Of a stretch of DNA of 64,000 nt, positions 14,766 to 22,276 are shown piece by piece. The notes beneath the pieces were generated by a model. That model saw only the letters and a list, made by a program, of their open reading frames with translations. It had not been told where the DNA came from and made no database searches. The stretch comes from Micavibrio_B sp964399985 (GTDB lineage Bacteria; Pseudomonadota; Alphaproteobacteria; Micavibrionales; Micavibrionaceae), in contig CAYNRY010000003.1 of the NCBI GenBank assembly GCA_964399985.1, forward strand, positions 372,001-436,000, given 5' to 3'. The position numbers and the translations under genes were made by a program. The first letter of the stretch is position 1, and each line of letters opens with the position of its first letter.

Positions 14766-16679
14766 TTAAGAGAGAAGTGCCTTGTTTGCAATCGCCTGCG
14801 CCGATAACTGGGCCTTTTCATACTGCTTATCCGGCGCGTCATGGTCTTGAAACATATCCGGCAGATAGGCATTGCGGATTTTGGCTTTGTCGAGTTGGTT
14901 GCTTTCGGCCAGATATTGCAGAACGAATGCGCCAAATCCGCCCATAGAGCCTTCTTCGACTGTCAATACGACAGAATGATTTTTGATGAGTCTGTCGATC
15001 ATTGCCGTATCGAGTGGCTTGGCAAAACGCGCATCGGCAACGGTAACGGACTTGCCCTTGGCCTCGAGAATCTCGGCGGCTTTCAAACATTCGGACAATC
15101 TGGTGCCGAAAGATAAAATCGCGATATCCGTGCCTTCCTTGATAATGCGGCCTTTACCGATTTTAAGTGCCTTGCCTTTTGAAGGGAGCTCGACGCCCAT
15201 TCCTTCGCCGCGCGGATAACGGAAAGCAATAGGGCCGTCATTATGCGCGGCGGCGGTTGCCACCATATGCATAAGCTCGGCTTCATCGGATGCGGCCATC
15301 ACTACCATATTCGGCAGGCAGCCGAGATAGGCGATATCGAAAGATCCCGCATGCGTCTGGCCATCCGCACCAACTAAACCTGCGCGGTCGATGGCAAAGC
15401 GGACTGGCAGATTTTGAAGTGCGACATCATGGACGATCTGGTCATAGCCGCGTTGCAGGAAAGTCGAATAAATCGCGCAAAAAGGTTTGTAACCTTCCGT
15501 GGCAAGGCCTGCGGCAAATGTTACCGCATGTTGTTCGGCGATGCCGACATCGAATGTACGTTCGGGGAATTCTGCGCCGAACAGATCAAGCCCTGTGCCG
15601 CCGGGCATGGCTGCCGTGATGGCGACGATTTTTTCATCCGCGTGAGCTTCGGAGATTAATCCTTGCGCAAATACTTTCGTATAGCTTGGCAGATTGGTTT
15701 TTACTTTGTTTTGTGCGCCGGTTACGACATCGAATTTCGTTACGCCGTGCATTTTATCATCGGCATTTTCGGCAGGCGCATAGCCTTTGCCTTTCTTGGT
15801 AATGATATGAATCATCACCGGGCCTTCATGGTCGCTGTCGCGCACGTTTTTTAAAACCGGTACAAGTGCGTCAAGATTATGCCCGTCGATCGGGCCGATA
15901 TAATAAAAGCCCATTTCCTCGAATAAAGTGCCGCCGCCGAATGCCGCGCGCGCCGTTTCTTCGGCCCGTGCCGCCACTTTGCGGATCGGGGAGGGCAGAT
16001 AATTGGTCAATGTCTTCGCTGCGTCGCGAACATTCATATATGGCTGCGAAGAAACGAGGCGTGTCAGGTATTTGCTCATCGCGCCGACCGGCGGAGCGAT
16101 CGACATTTCATTGTCGTTGAGAATAACGATCAGGCGGGATTTAAGCGCGCCCGCGTTGTTCATTGCTTCATATGCCATACCGGCGGAGATCGATCCGTCA
16201 CCGATGATCGAGATGACGTGATTGTTTTTACCGGCGAGATCACGGGCAACCGACATGCCGAGGCCTGCGGAAATAGACGTCGAACTATGCGCAGCGCCGA
16301 ACGGGTCGTATTCGCTTTCGCTGCGTTTTGTAAAGCCGGATAAACCGCCACCTTGGCGCAACGTATGGATGCGGTCCTTGCGTCCGGTCAGAATTTTATG
16401 CGGATAGGCTTGGTGCCCGACATCCCAGATAATGCGGTCGTCTGGCGTATTGAATACATGATGAAGGGCAACGGTTAATTCGACGACGCCAAGTGACGCG
16501 CCCAAATGCCCGCCGGTTTTTGAGACGGCTTCAACGGTGGCTGTACGGACTTCTTCGGCAATCTGCTTTAGATCGCGTTCGGGAAATTTGCGCAAATCTG
16601 CAGGAATGGTGATTTGATCAAGCAAAGGTGTTTTGCTGGAAATGGCAGTATTGGAAATTGTTTTCAAGTCTGGTTTCAT
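14766..16679 (-). CDS. dxs: 1-deoxy-D-xylulose-5-phosphate synthase
   Basis: A 637-residue thiamine-diphosphate enzyme joining pyruvate and glyceraldehyde 3-phosphate, the first step of the MEP isoprenoid pathway. Visible are the N-terminal HLGASLGVVELTVALHHVFN, IIWDVGHQAYPHKILTGR, the thiamine motif GDGSISAGMAYEAMNNAG, and the transketolase-type central segment FDVGIAEQHAVTFAAGLATEG with the catalytic Glu. FAIDRAGLVGADGQTHAGSFD is characteristic of DXS. Length is normal. It stands with ispA and xseB, supplying and condensing isoprenoid precursors, and a 27-bp inverted repeat separates it from ispA. Confidence 0.97.
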   Translation of the reverse strand: MKPDLKTISNTAISSKTPLLDQITIPADLRKFPERDLKQIAEEVRTATVEAVSKTGGHLGASLGVVELTVALHHVFNTPDDRIIWDVGHQAYPHKILTGRKDRIHTLRQGGGLSGFTKRSESEYDPFGAAHSSTSISAGLGMSVARDLAGKNNHVISIIGDGSISAGMAYEAMNNAGALKSRLIVILNDNEMSIAPPVGAMSKYLTRLVSSQPYMNVRDAAKTLTNYLPSPIRKVAARAEETARAAFGGGTLFEEMGFYYIGPIDGHNLDALVPVLKNVRDSDHEGPVMIHIITKKGKGYAPAENADDKMHGVTKFDVVTGAQNKVKTNLPSYTKVFAQGLISEAHADEKIVAITAAMPGGTGLDLFGAEFPERTFDVGIAEQHAVTFAAGLATEGYKPFCAIYSTFLQRGYDQIVHDVALQNLPVRFAIDRAGLVGADGQTHAGSFDIAYLGCLPNMVVMAASDEAELMHMVATAAAHNDGPIAFRYPRGEGMGVELPSKGKALKIGKGRIIKEGTDIAILSFGTRLSECLKAAEILEAKGKSVTVADARFAKPLDTAMIDRLIKNHSVVLTVEEGSMGGFGAFVLQYLAESNQLDKAKIRNAYLPDMFQDHDAPDKQYEKAQLSAQAIANKALLS

Positions 16680-16690
16680 TATTATTCTTT

Positions 16691-16763
16691 GTCATCCTGA
16701 GCGTAAGCGAAGGATCTTTTCTTAAAGCTGCACCAGAGATCCTTCGCTTACGCTCAGGATGAC
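16691..16763. repeat. Perfect 27-bp inverted repeat between ispA and dxs
   Basis: The arms 16691-16717 and 16737-16763 are exact reverse complements, starting GTCATCCTGAGCGTAAGCG, with a 19-nt loop. Repeats of this CATCCTGAGCG...GAAGGATC type occur in many unrelated bacterial genomes. It lies inside the ispA-dxs transcript and could form a long hairpin in the mRNA. It differs in sequence from the CCCCGCGAAAG family. Confidence 0.85.
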
Positions 16764-16772
16764 AGTCTGTTG

Positions 16773-17684
16773 TTAAGCGCGACGTTGTAAAACGTAATCC
16801 GCCAATTGCTCCAGCAAAATTGCACGGCCATCGAAACTATGCAAATGGCTCTTCGCCTGCGCAACTAACATTTCAGCGCGTTGTTTTGCTTGTTCTTTAC
16901 CCATCGTCGAAACGAAAGTCGATTTACCAGCCTGTGAATCCTGATTGGCCGGCTTGCCGGTGGCAACAGGGTCGGCTTCGACATCGAGAATATCGTCGGT
17001 TACCTGAAAGGCGAGGCCGAGATCATGTGCATAATTCAATAAGGCTTTTCTGTGTTGCTCTGACGCTTTGCCGAGGATGGCACCGGCTTCGCAAGCGAAA
17101 GCCATAAGCTTTCCTGTCTTCATGCGCTGCATGCGCGAAATCGTGCCAAGATCGAAGCTTTCATTTTCGCCGATCAAATCGAGCATCTGTCCGCCGACCA
17201 TGCCTTGCGGGCCTGCCGCTTTGGCCAGAGCCAATATCAATTCGGAACGAACGCGCGGGTCTTCATGCGTATCGTTTTCTGCCAGGATTTCGAACGCATA
17301 AGTCAAAAGCGCATCGCCAGCTAAAATGGCAGTCGCTTCGTCATAGGCTTTATGGACGGCCAGTTTGCCGCGACGCATATCTGAATCATCCATGGCTGGT
17401 AAGTCGTCATGAATAAGTGAATAGGAGTGGATCATTTCGATGACGGCGGCGACGCGGCGCGAGCGAGACGGATCGACGTTGAACAGTTTGGAGCTTTGCA
17501 TGACCATAAAGGGACGAAGGCGTTTACCGCCAGCCAATGTGCCGTAGCGCATAGCGTCATATAACTGTGCTTCGGCAAGATCCGTTTCCGGCAACAGGCG
17601 CGAAATGGTTTTCTCTACCATTTGAACGCATTCTTCTAATGCTTCCTTCAGCTCAGCGCTGGTCTCGCGTGGGGACGGGGCCAT
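16773..17684 (-). CDS. ispA: Farnesyl (polyprenyl) diphosphate synthase
   Basis: A 303-residue trans-prenyltransferase that condenses dimethylallyl and isopentenyl diphosphates to geranyl and farnesyl diphosphate. The first Asp-rich motif is IHDDLPAMDDSDMRRG (about residues 91-106) and the second is FQVTDDILDVEADPVATGKP, both needed to bind the Mg-diphosphate. LAGGKRLRPFMVM is the conserved IPP-binding segment. Length is as expected for IspA. xseB is upstream (18-nt gap) and dxs downstream, the common proteobacterial order. Confidence 0.95.
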   Translation of the reverse strand: MAPSPRETSAELKEALEECVQMVEKTISRLLPETDLAEAQLYDAMRYGTLAGGKRLRPFMVMQSSKLFNVDPSRSRRVAAVIEMIHSYSLIHDDLPAMDDSDMRRGKLAVHKAYDEATAILAGDALLTYAFEILAENDTHEDPRVRSELILALAKAAGPQGMVGGQMLDLIGENESFDLGTISRMQRMKTGKLMAFACEAGAILGKASEQHRKALLNYAHDLGLAFQVTDDILDVEADPVATGKPANQDSQAGKSTFVSTMGKEQAKQRAEMLVAQAKSHLHSFDGRAILLEQLADYVLQRRA

Positions 17685-17702
17685 AAAATAATTACTCCTA
17701 AA

Positions 17703-17951
17703 TTAATTCTCTGGATCAAGCGGCACGGTAGAAACACTACCGTCCGGTTTGACAACAATTTTGTCGATACGGCTTTGCGCTTCGCGCAATTTATTTTCGC
17801 AATGATTTTTCAGGGCAACGCCGCGCTCATATGCATTGATGGAATCTTCGAGGCTGGTTCTGCCTGTTTCAAGATTCTTCACGATGGTTTCAAGTTCGGC
17901 CATGGCCGTCTCGAAGGAAAGTTTGTCGAGTGAATTTACGCTGTCTGCCAT
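17703..17951 (-). CDS. xseB: Exodeoxyribonuclease VII small subunit
   Basis: An 82-residue small coiled-coil subunit that assembles around the large XseA subunit to degrade single-stranded DNA from both ends. The family pattern is clear: LSFETAMAELETIVKNLETG, then SLEDSINAYERGVALKNHCE and KLREAQSRIDKI. It is first in the xseB-ispA-dxs cluster. ATG at 17951. Confidence 0.93.
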   Translation of the reverse strand: MADSVNSLDKLSFETAMAELETIVKNLETGRTSLEDSINAYERGVALKNHCENKLREAQSRIDKIVVKPDGSVSTVPLDPEN

Positions 17952-18047
17952 AATCTTATCTATCGAAAAAGAAGGCGATATTATTCCATGCTGGATCGTT
18001 TCTCAAGCATGAAAAAGCCTTATATTTCAAAGAATTGACAGATTTAG

Positions 18048-18620
18048 CTATTTTACCGACTTTTCGGCGGCCAGAGCGCGGTTATAGGCCAGTTCTTGAT
18101 CGTTTAGCTGAAAGCCCAGCATAATCTTGTAATCAGCCGGTTTTGTGCCCTCAGGCAGGGGAATAACCTGTTCCAGTAGGTCCGGGAAAGACTGTTCGGT
18201 CTGGCCGTTCTTGTAAACCATGGTAATGGCAAAAATATCCTTGGAAATGATCTCGCCCTTTGGATTTACCACGGCAACCAGATAAGGAATGGAATAGCTG
18301 GCTTCGGTTTTGGCATCTTTCATTCCCGCAGGACCGAGACGGCCTTTGAAATCGATGGCGAGGCGTACGGTTACAGCCTTATCATCCTTTGTACAGTCGG
18401 GCTTGACCGAGGCGATGATGGTTTCGGAAATAATCTCGTTATCGCGGAACTGGGTCAAATTGCCGAGATCGGTCGTGATGCCGGTCACAGGGCAGTCATT
18501 TGCAGCTTTGCCCGCGCCGAAAGAAGGCCATTCAAAAGATTTCAGGCTTTCGCAGCCGCTTAGGAGGAGGGAGCTGACTGCGGAGACGGCGATAATTTTC
18601 TGGATGGATTTGAATGTCAT
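18048..18620 (-). CDS. Putative lipoprotein of unknown function
   Basis: A 190-residue exported lipoprotein: a basic start, a hydrophobic core and the lipobox LLLSGC (Cys about residue 22), then a mostly beta-rich domain with two further Cys (ANDCPVTG and KPDCTKDDKAV). The ATG at 18620 is chosen because it gives the signal peptide and has GGGG about 7 nt upstream; an in-frame ORF extends further but lacks a signal. Alphaproteobacterial genomes often carry a similar small lipoprotein; I know no function. It is divergent from ispH. Confidence 0.7.
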   Translation of the reverse strand: MTFKSIQKIIAVSAVSSLLLSGCESLKSFEWPSFGAGKAANDCPVTGITTDLGNLTQFRDNEIISETIIASVKPDCTKDDKAVTVRLAIDFKGRLGPAGMKDAKTEASYSIPYLVAVVNPKGEIISKDIFAITMVYKNGQTEQSFPDLLEQVIPLPEGTKPADYKIMLGFQLNDQELAYNRALAAEKSVK

Positions 18621-18650
18621 AAGCGGACCCCGATTCTTGGTGAAGCAAAG

Positions 18651-18678
18651 AGAATATATCATGCGAAATCTATGGCAA
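18651..18678 (-). promoter_or_regulatory. Predicted promoter of the putative lipoprotein gene
   Basis: On the minus strand: TTGCCA (18673-18678), 16-nt spacer, TATTCT (18651-18656), about 30 nt before ATG 18620. By-eye prediction only. Confidence 0.35.
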
Positions 18679-18708
18679 TAGCTTCCTCCGTTTGATACAA
18701 AAATCGCC

Positions 18709-19698
18709 ATGGATAACATTTCTACGAATGCAGCTTTGAAGATACTATTGGCCGCGCCGAGAGGCTTTTGCGCAGGGGTGGATCGTGCCATCCAGATCGT
18801 TGAGAAGGCGCTCGAAAAATATGGTGCGCCGGTCTATGTCCGCCATGAAATTGTCCATAATAAATATGTCGTCGATACGTTGCGGGCGAAGGGCGCTGTC
18901 TTTGTCGAGGAATTGCATGAAATTCCCGATGACGGCCAGCCGGTTATATTTTCCGCGCATGGCGTCGGTAAATCCGTGCCCGATGAAGCGACAAAGCGGA
19001 ATATGTTTTTTATCGATGCGATTTGCCCGTTGGTGACCAAGGTTCATAATGAAGCTGAACGTCACTATAAACTTGGCAAGCAGATTATCCTGATCGGCCA
19101 TGAAGGCCATCCTGAAGTTGTTGGCACGATGGGGCAATTGCCGCAAGGTGCCGTGCTTCTGGTGGAAACGGTTGACGATGTCGAAAGACTGTATGTCGCG
19201 GACACTGACAATCTGGCGTACTGCACGCAAACCACGCTCTCTGTCGACGATACGGCAGAAGTCGTCGAAGCATTGAAGAGAAAATTTCCGCTTATCCTCG
19301 GTCCCGCCCGTGAGGATATTTGTTATGCGACGACCAATCGGCAGATGGCGGTTAAGGAAATCGCTCCCAAAGTCGAAGCGTTGTTCGTTATCGGTGCGCC
19401 TAATTCTTCGAATTCCAATCGGCTTGTAGAAGTTGCGAAAGTCTATGGCTGTCCGAAAGCCTTTCTCGTTCAACGCGCCACGGATATTCCATGGACGGAA
19501 ATTGAAAATATAAAAGTCATGGGATTGACTGCGGGCGCATCGGCTCCTGATGTGCTGATTAATGAAGTCGTGGATGCTTTAAAAGCCAATCGCGATGTAT
19601 CGGTTGAAGAAGTCGCCATTACTCAAGAGAATGTTGTTTTTAATATTCCCCGATTGTTGCGCGATGCCGAAGAGCGGGTGCAAACGAAAGCGCTATGA
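18709..19698 (+). CDS. ispH: 4-hydroxy-3-methylbut-2-enyl diphosphate reductase
   Basis: A 329-residue [4Fe-4S] enzyme making isopentenyl and dimethylallyl diphosphate, the last step of the MEP pathway. The three cluster cysteines sit in PRGFCAGVDRAIQIVEKALE (about residue 21), IDAICPLVTKVHNEAERH (about residue 106) and EDICYATTNRQ. The catalytic Glu/Thr region and IGAPNSSNSNRLVEVA are also present. Its place upstream of thrB and rnhA is the usual alphaproteobacterial order, although a small membrane gene is inserted here. Its stop overlaps the start of that gene (ATGA). Confidence 0.97.
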   Translation: MDNISTNAALKILLAAPRGFCAGVDRAIQIVEKALEKYGAPVYVRHEIVHNKYVVDTLRAKGAVFVEELHEIPDDGQPVIFSAHGVGKSVPDEATKRNMFFIDAICPLVTKVHNEAERHYKLGKQIILIGHEGHPEVVGTMGQLPQGAVLLVETVDDVERLYVADTDNLAYCTQTTLSVDDTAEVVEALKRKFPLILGPAREDICYATTNRQMAVKEIAPKVEALFVIGAPNSSNSNRLVEVAKVYGCPKAFLVQRATDIPWTEIENIKVMGLTAGASAPDVLINEVVDALKANRDVSVEEVAITQENVVFNIPRLLRDAEERVQTKAL

Positions 19699-20252
19699 AT
19701 TTATTTCTGACTCAGCTTATTGAGCAACTATCCCATCCTGTCGCTATATTCTTTATTATTGCTTACGGCCTTAGCCTCTTTCAATTCCATGTCAAAAGCC
19801 GCCGGCGTATGCTGGCGACGAAATTTACGAGTGATGCGAATTATTCAACTTATTATTTTTTAATGGGCGCGACACCCGGCGCGCTGGGCGCCTTGATTGC
19901 CGGTCTTGGCGGCTTGGTGCAGGCGCTGACTCCTGATCGCCTGATGGCAAAGACGAAATATTACCGTCTGGGTATTGCTATCGCGCTGGCCTTGCTCGCG
20001 ATCCATTTTTCGGCGGCGAAAGCCAATGATATGCTGCCTTTGCTGGCGATTATCCTTGGGAGGCTTGCGGAAATGGCAAAAACACCGCAGCGCATCAGGG
20101 TGGGGATGTGCCTTACTTTCCCGCCATGGATTGCCTATAATTGGAACCATGAATTTTATCTGCTACTCTTTGCCAACTTGACCGTTCTGGCGTCCTTGTT
20201 CTGGGCGGTCTGGAAACATCACCGCATCAAACTCATGCCGGAGCCTGTTTAA
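19695..20252 (+). CDS. YgjV-family inner-membrane protein
   Basis: A 185-residue hydrophobic protein with about five to six predicted membrane segments (for example AIFFIIAYGLSLFQF, LGALIAGLGGLVQAL, LGIAIALALLAIHF and the C-terminal LLLFANLTVLASLFWAVW). The early FQFHVKSRRRMLATKFTSD pattern and size resemble Imp-YgjV family proteins, whose function is unknown. It sits between ispH and thrB and overlaps both (4 nt and 1 nt), so it is co-translated with them. The family call is tentative. Confidence 0.5.
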   Translation: MNLFLTQLIEQLSHPVAIFFIIAYGLSLFQFHVKSRRRMLATKFTSDANYSTYYFLMGATPGALGALIAGLGGLVQALTPDRLMAKTKYYRLGIAIALALLAIHFSAAKANDMLPLLAIILGRLAEMAKTPQRIRVGMCLTFPPWIAYNWNHEFYLLLFANLTVLASLFWAVWKHHRIKLMPEPV

Positions 20253-21235
20253 TGGCTGTTTATACGAAACTGTCCAAAGAAGATATCGAGTCATTGCTCT
20301 CACAATACGATTGCGGCGCGCTCGTCGATTTCGAAGGCATCATTCAAGGTGTTGAGAATTCAAACTATAAAATTCAAACGGACAAAAATAAATTTATCCT
20401 GACGATATTCGAAGCCAGAACCAATGAAGCGGATTTGCCTTTCTTTTTCGATTTTATGGCGCATTTGCACGCTCACGGAATTTATTGTCCTTTTGTGATT
20501 GAGGATAGGAATGAAAAGAGAATCCAAAAAATCAGCGGCAAGTCGGCGGCGTTGTTCAGTTTTCTCGATGGAAACAACATAGTCTCTTCCGATATTACAC
20601 CGGAAAAATGTTTTCAGATGGGGCAGCTTCTGGCGCGTATGCATATCTACGCAGTCGATTTTACTGAAACGCGCCATAATTCGATGTCGCTGCCGGCTTG
20701 GACGGCGCTCTATGCAAAAATATCTTCCGTCATTCCGGCGAAAGCCGGAATCCAGGGAGTGCAGCAACATCTGGATCCCGTTTTTCAACGGGATGACACG
20801 GAAGAGGAATTAAAACTTGCGGAAAAGACGTTGTCTCTCAATTTGCCGAAAGCGGTATGCCATTTAGACGCTTTTCCTGACAATATTTTTGAGCATGATG
20901 GAAAAATATGCGGCGTGATTGACTTCTATTTTTCAGCATTCGATTATCTGGCCTATGATTTGGCTATTACTTTAAATGCATGGTGCTTTGAGAATGGGGA
21001 GGCGCAGCCGCAAAAGATAAGCGGTCTGCTCAAAGGGTATGAGGAATTACGACCCTTGCAGGCGAGAGAAAAAGAAGGATTTCAAAACCTTTGCCGCGCC
21101 GCCGCTTTGCGGATTTTCATGACGCGCAGCCATGACCAGATTTTCCACGATCCTGAAAATCTGGTAAAGCCCAAAGACCCGAACGAATATAAACGCATAC
21201 TGGAATTTCATCGTGACAACAAAATCTTCAGTTGA
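20252..21235 (+). CDS. thrB: Homoserine kinase (type II), carrying an in-frame palindromic repeat
   Basis: A 327-residue APH-fold kinase that phosphorylates homoserine in threonine synthesis. It starts VYTKLSKEDIESLLSQYDCG and has EGIIQGVENSNYKI, typical of alphaproteobacterial ThrB. Its Brenner-type catalytic segment is VCHLDAFPDNIFEHDGKICG and the metal-binding segment GVIDFYFSAFDYLAYDLAIT. About residues 159-183 (SVIPAKAGIQGVQQHLDPVF and a few more) are encoded by a 73-bp palindromic repeat at 20728-20800, in a linker region that in relatives is an unrelated helix. The frame stays open and the catalytic residues are intact, so the enzyme is probably active. Confidence 0.9.
   Translation: MAVYTKLSKEDIESLLSQYDCGALVDFEGIIQGVENSNYKIQTDKNKFILTIFEARTNEADLPFFFDFMAHLHAHGIYCPFVIEDRNEKRIQKISGKSAALFSFLDGNNIVSSDITPEKCFQMGQLLARMHIYAVDFTETRHNSMSLPAWTALYAKISSVIPAKAGIQGVQQHLDPVFQRDDTEEELKLAEKTLSLNLPKAVCHLDAFPDNIFEHDGKICGVIDFYFSAFDYLAYDLAITLNAWCFENGEAQPQKISGLLKGYEELRPLQAREKEGFQNLCRAAALRIFMTRSHDQIFHDPENLVKPKDPNEYKRILEFHRDNKIFS
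20728..20800. repeat. Palindromic repeat inserted in frame within thrB
   Basis: The hairpins 20732-20751 (ATTCCGGC-GAAA-GCCGGAAT) and 20775-20794 (ATCCCG...CGGGAT) are enclosed by CGTCAT / ATGACACG. It encodes the well-known repeat peptide VIPAKAGIQ. It is the same structural family as 5946-6015 but with different, mutually compensated stem bases. Confidence 0.88.
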
Positions 21236-21650
21236 GATTTATACGGATGGCGCCTGTTCGGGGAATCCCGGCCCGGGGGGCTGGGGCGCGGTGATGCGTT
21301 TCAACGGCGCGGAAAAAGAATTATCGGGCGGTGAAAATCCGACCACCAATAACCGGATGGAAATGATGGCGGTTATTAAATCACTCGAAGCACTGACGCG
21401 TCCTTGTAAAGTTGATCTCTATACGGACAGCAAGTATGTGAAAGACGGTCTAGAACAATGGCTCGCGGGCTGGAAAGCTCGCGGCTGGAAAACCGCCGAT
21501 AAAAAACCTGTAAAAAATATGGACCTTTGGATAGAGCTGGAGAATCAGGTCTCTCGCCACGACGTCAAACTTCATTGGATCAAGGGCCATGCGGGTCATC
21601 CTGAAAATGAACGTGCTGATCAATTGGCTGTTGCGGCGATTGTAAGATAG
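21213..21650 (+). CDS. rnhA: Ribonuclease HI
   Basis: A 145-residue nuclease cutting RNA in RNA-DNA hybrids. The four catalytic acids are all visible: Asp in EIYTDGACSGNPGPGGWGAV, Glu in NNRMEMMAVIKSLEAL, Asp in LYTDSKYVKDGLEQW and Asp in HPENERADQLA. WIKGHAGHPENERA is the usual C-terminal handle. It starts at GTG 21213, overlapping thrB by 23 nt, which supports co-translation in the ispH-thrB-rnhA unit. Confidence 0.96.
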   Translation: MTTKSSVEIYTDGACSGNPGPGGWGAVMRFNGAEKELSGGENPTTNNRMEMMAVIKSLEALTRPCKVDLYTDSKYVKDGLEQWLAGWKARGWKTADKKPVKNMDLWIELENQVSRHDVKLHWIKGHAGHPENERADQLAVAAIVR

Positions 21651-21659
21651 TTATCCACA
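21651..21659 (+). other. Consensus DnaA box (single)
   Basis: TTATCCACA, an exact match to the classic 9-mer, immediately after the rnhA stop codon. No second box or AT-rich unwinding region is obvious nearby, so it is a possible DnaA titration or regulatory site rather than an origin. Confidence 0.4.
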
Positions 21660-21717
21660 TCTGAATCCGCCCGAATCCGGCACTAATCATCCCCTTTAAG
21701 AGTCTGTTAATACGAAT

Positions 21718-21732
21718 CTCTCAGCCTGAGAG
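21718..21732. promoter_or_regulatory. Short perfect palindrome in the leader of the next gene
   Basis: CTCTCAG-C-CTGAGAG, 24 nt before the ATG at 21757 and just before a very strong AAAGGAGGACA ribosome-binding site. It could be an operator or an mRNA hairpin that limits translation. Confidence 0.4.
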
Positions 21733-21756
21733 TACGCCCCTCGAAAGGAGGACACC

Positions 21757-22203
21757 ATGAAAGCCAATGATAATTTGCTGACTGATCGTGTAGTTCTGCC
21801 CGTTCCCGAAATCCGCGATATGAATCATGCCGACGCACGGCACGAGATGGAGATTTACACGCGCTTCATGCGCCATCTTCGAAACGTTGCCAATAGCCGC
21901 ATGGAGATAAAGATACTAACTTCTATCCAGTTCGTTGCAGATATGATGGATTTGCCGGATTCTCAAGTCGCAAAAACGCTTGTCGATCTAGGTCTTCGCG
22001 CCCCGCGTATTGCCCTTCCATCTGACTATCTGGATCATGCAGATGTGTGTTTGATGCGAGATGACTGGGAGATTGGCGCGGCAAATTCAGCGCTTAAATC
22101 TTTACAAAATCATTGGGGCCGAATTGGCGAAGATCGCTTCGCCGCATTCCGCAGATTTTATCCGACATTGGCGGAAAATATTTTTTCGAGAGAAACGGTG
22201 TAG
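21757..22203 (+). CDS. Unrecognised 148-residue protein
   Basis: I do not recognise this protein. It is soluble and acidic, mostly helical, without a signal peptide. Visible segments are ARHEMEIYTRFMRHLRNVAN, the possible helix-turn-helix-like VADMMDLPDSQVAKTLVDLG (residues about 60-79), which could be a DNA-binding element, and a C-terminal basic helix (FAAFRRFYPTLAENIF). It has an ideal Shine-Dalgarno sequence (AAAGGAGG) and a strong terminator, so it is a well-expressed single-gene unit. A small regulatory protein is possible, but that is inference. Confidence 0.65.
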   Translation: MKANDNLLTDRVVLPVPEIRDMNHADARHEMEIYTRFMRHLRNVANSRMEIKILTSIQFVADMMDLPDSQVAKTLVDLGLRAPRIALPSDYLDHADVCLMRDDWEIGAANSALKSLQNHWGRIGEDRFAAFRRFYPTLAENIFSRETV

Positions 22204-22240
22204 CGAAAAATTAAGTTTAAAAAAGTGTGTGTCTAATGTT

Positions 22241-22275
22241 AGGACGGGGAGTTTCTGAGGCCCCGTCCTTTTTTT
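22241..22275 (+). terminator. Rho-independent terminator
   Basis: The stem GGACGGGG / CCCCGTCC is followed by seven T residues. It ends the transcript of the 148-residue gene, just before the stop codon of the convergent PBP gene. Confidence 0.9.
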
Positions 22276-22276
22276 A

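Noticed and set aside
16691..16763. Rho-independent terminator between ispA and dxs
   Set aside because: A 27-bp stem with a 19-nt loop, no T-run on the minus strand, and it lies within an operon whose downstream gene needs transcription.
21600..21760. Possible replication origin at the perfect DnaA box
   Set aside because: Only one box is evident, there is no AT-rich unwinding region, and no dnaA/dnaN/parAB genes are near.
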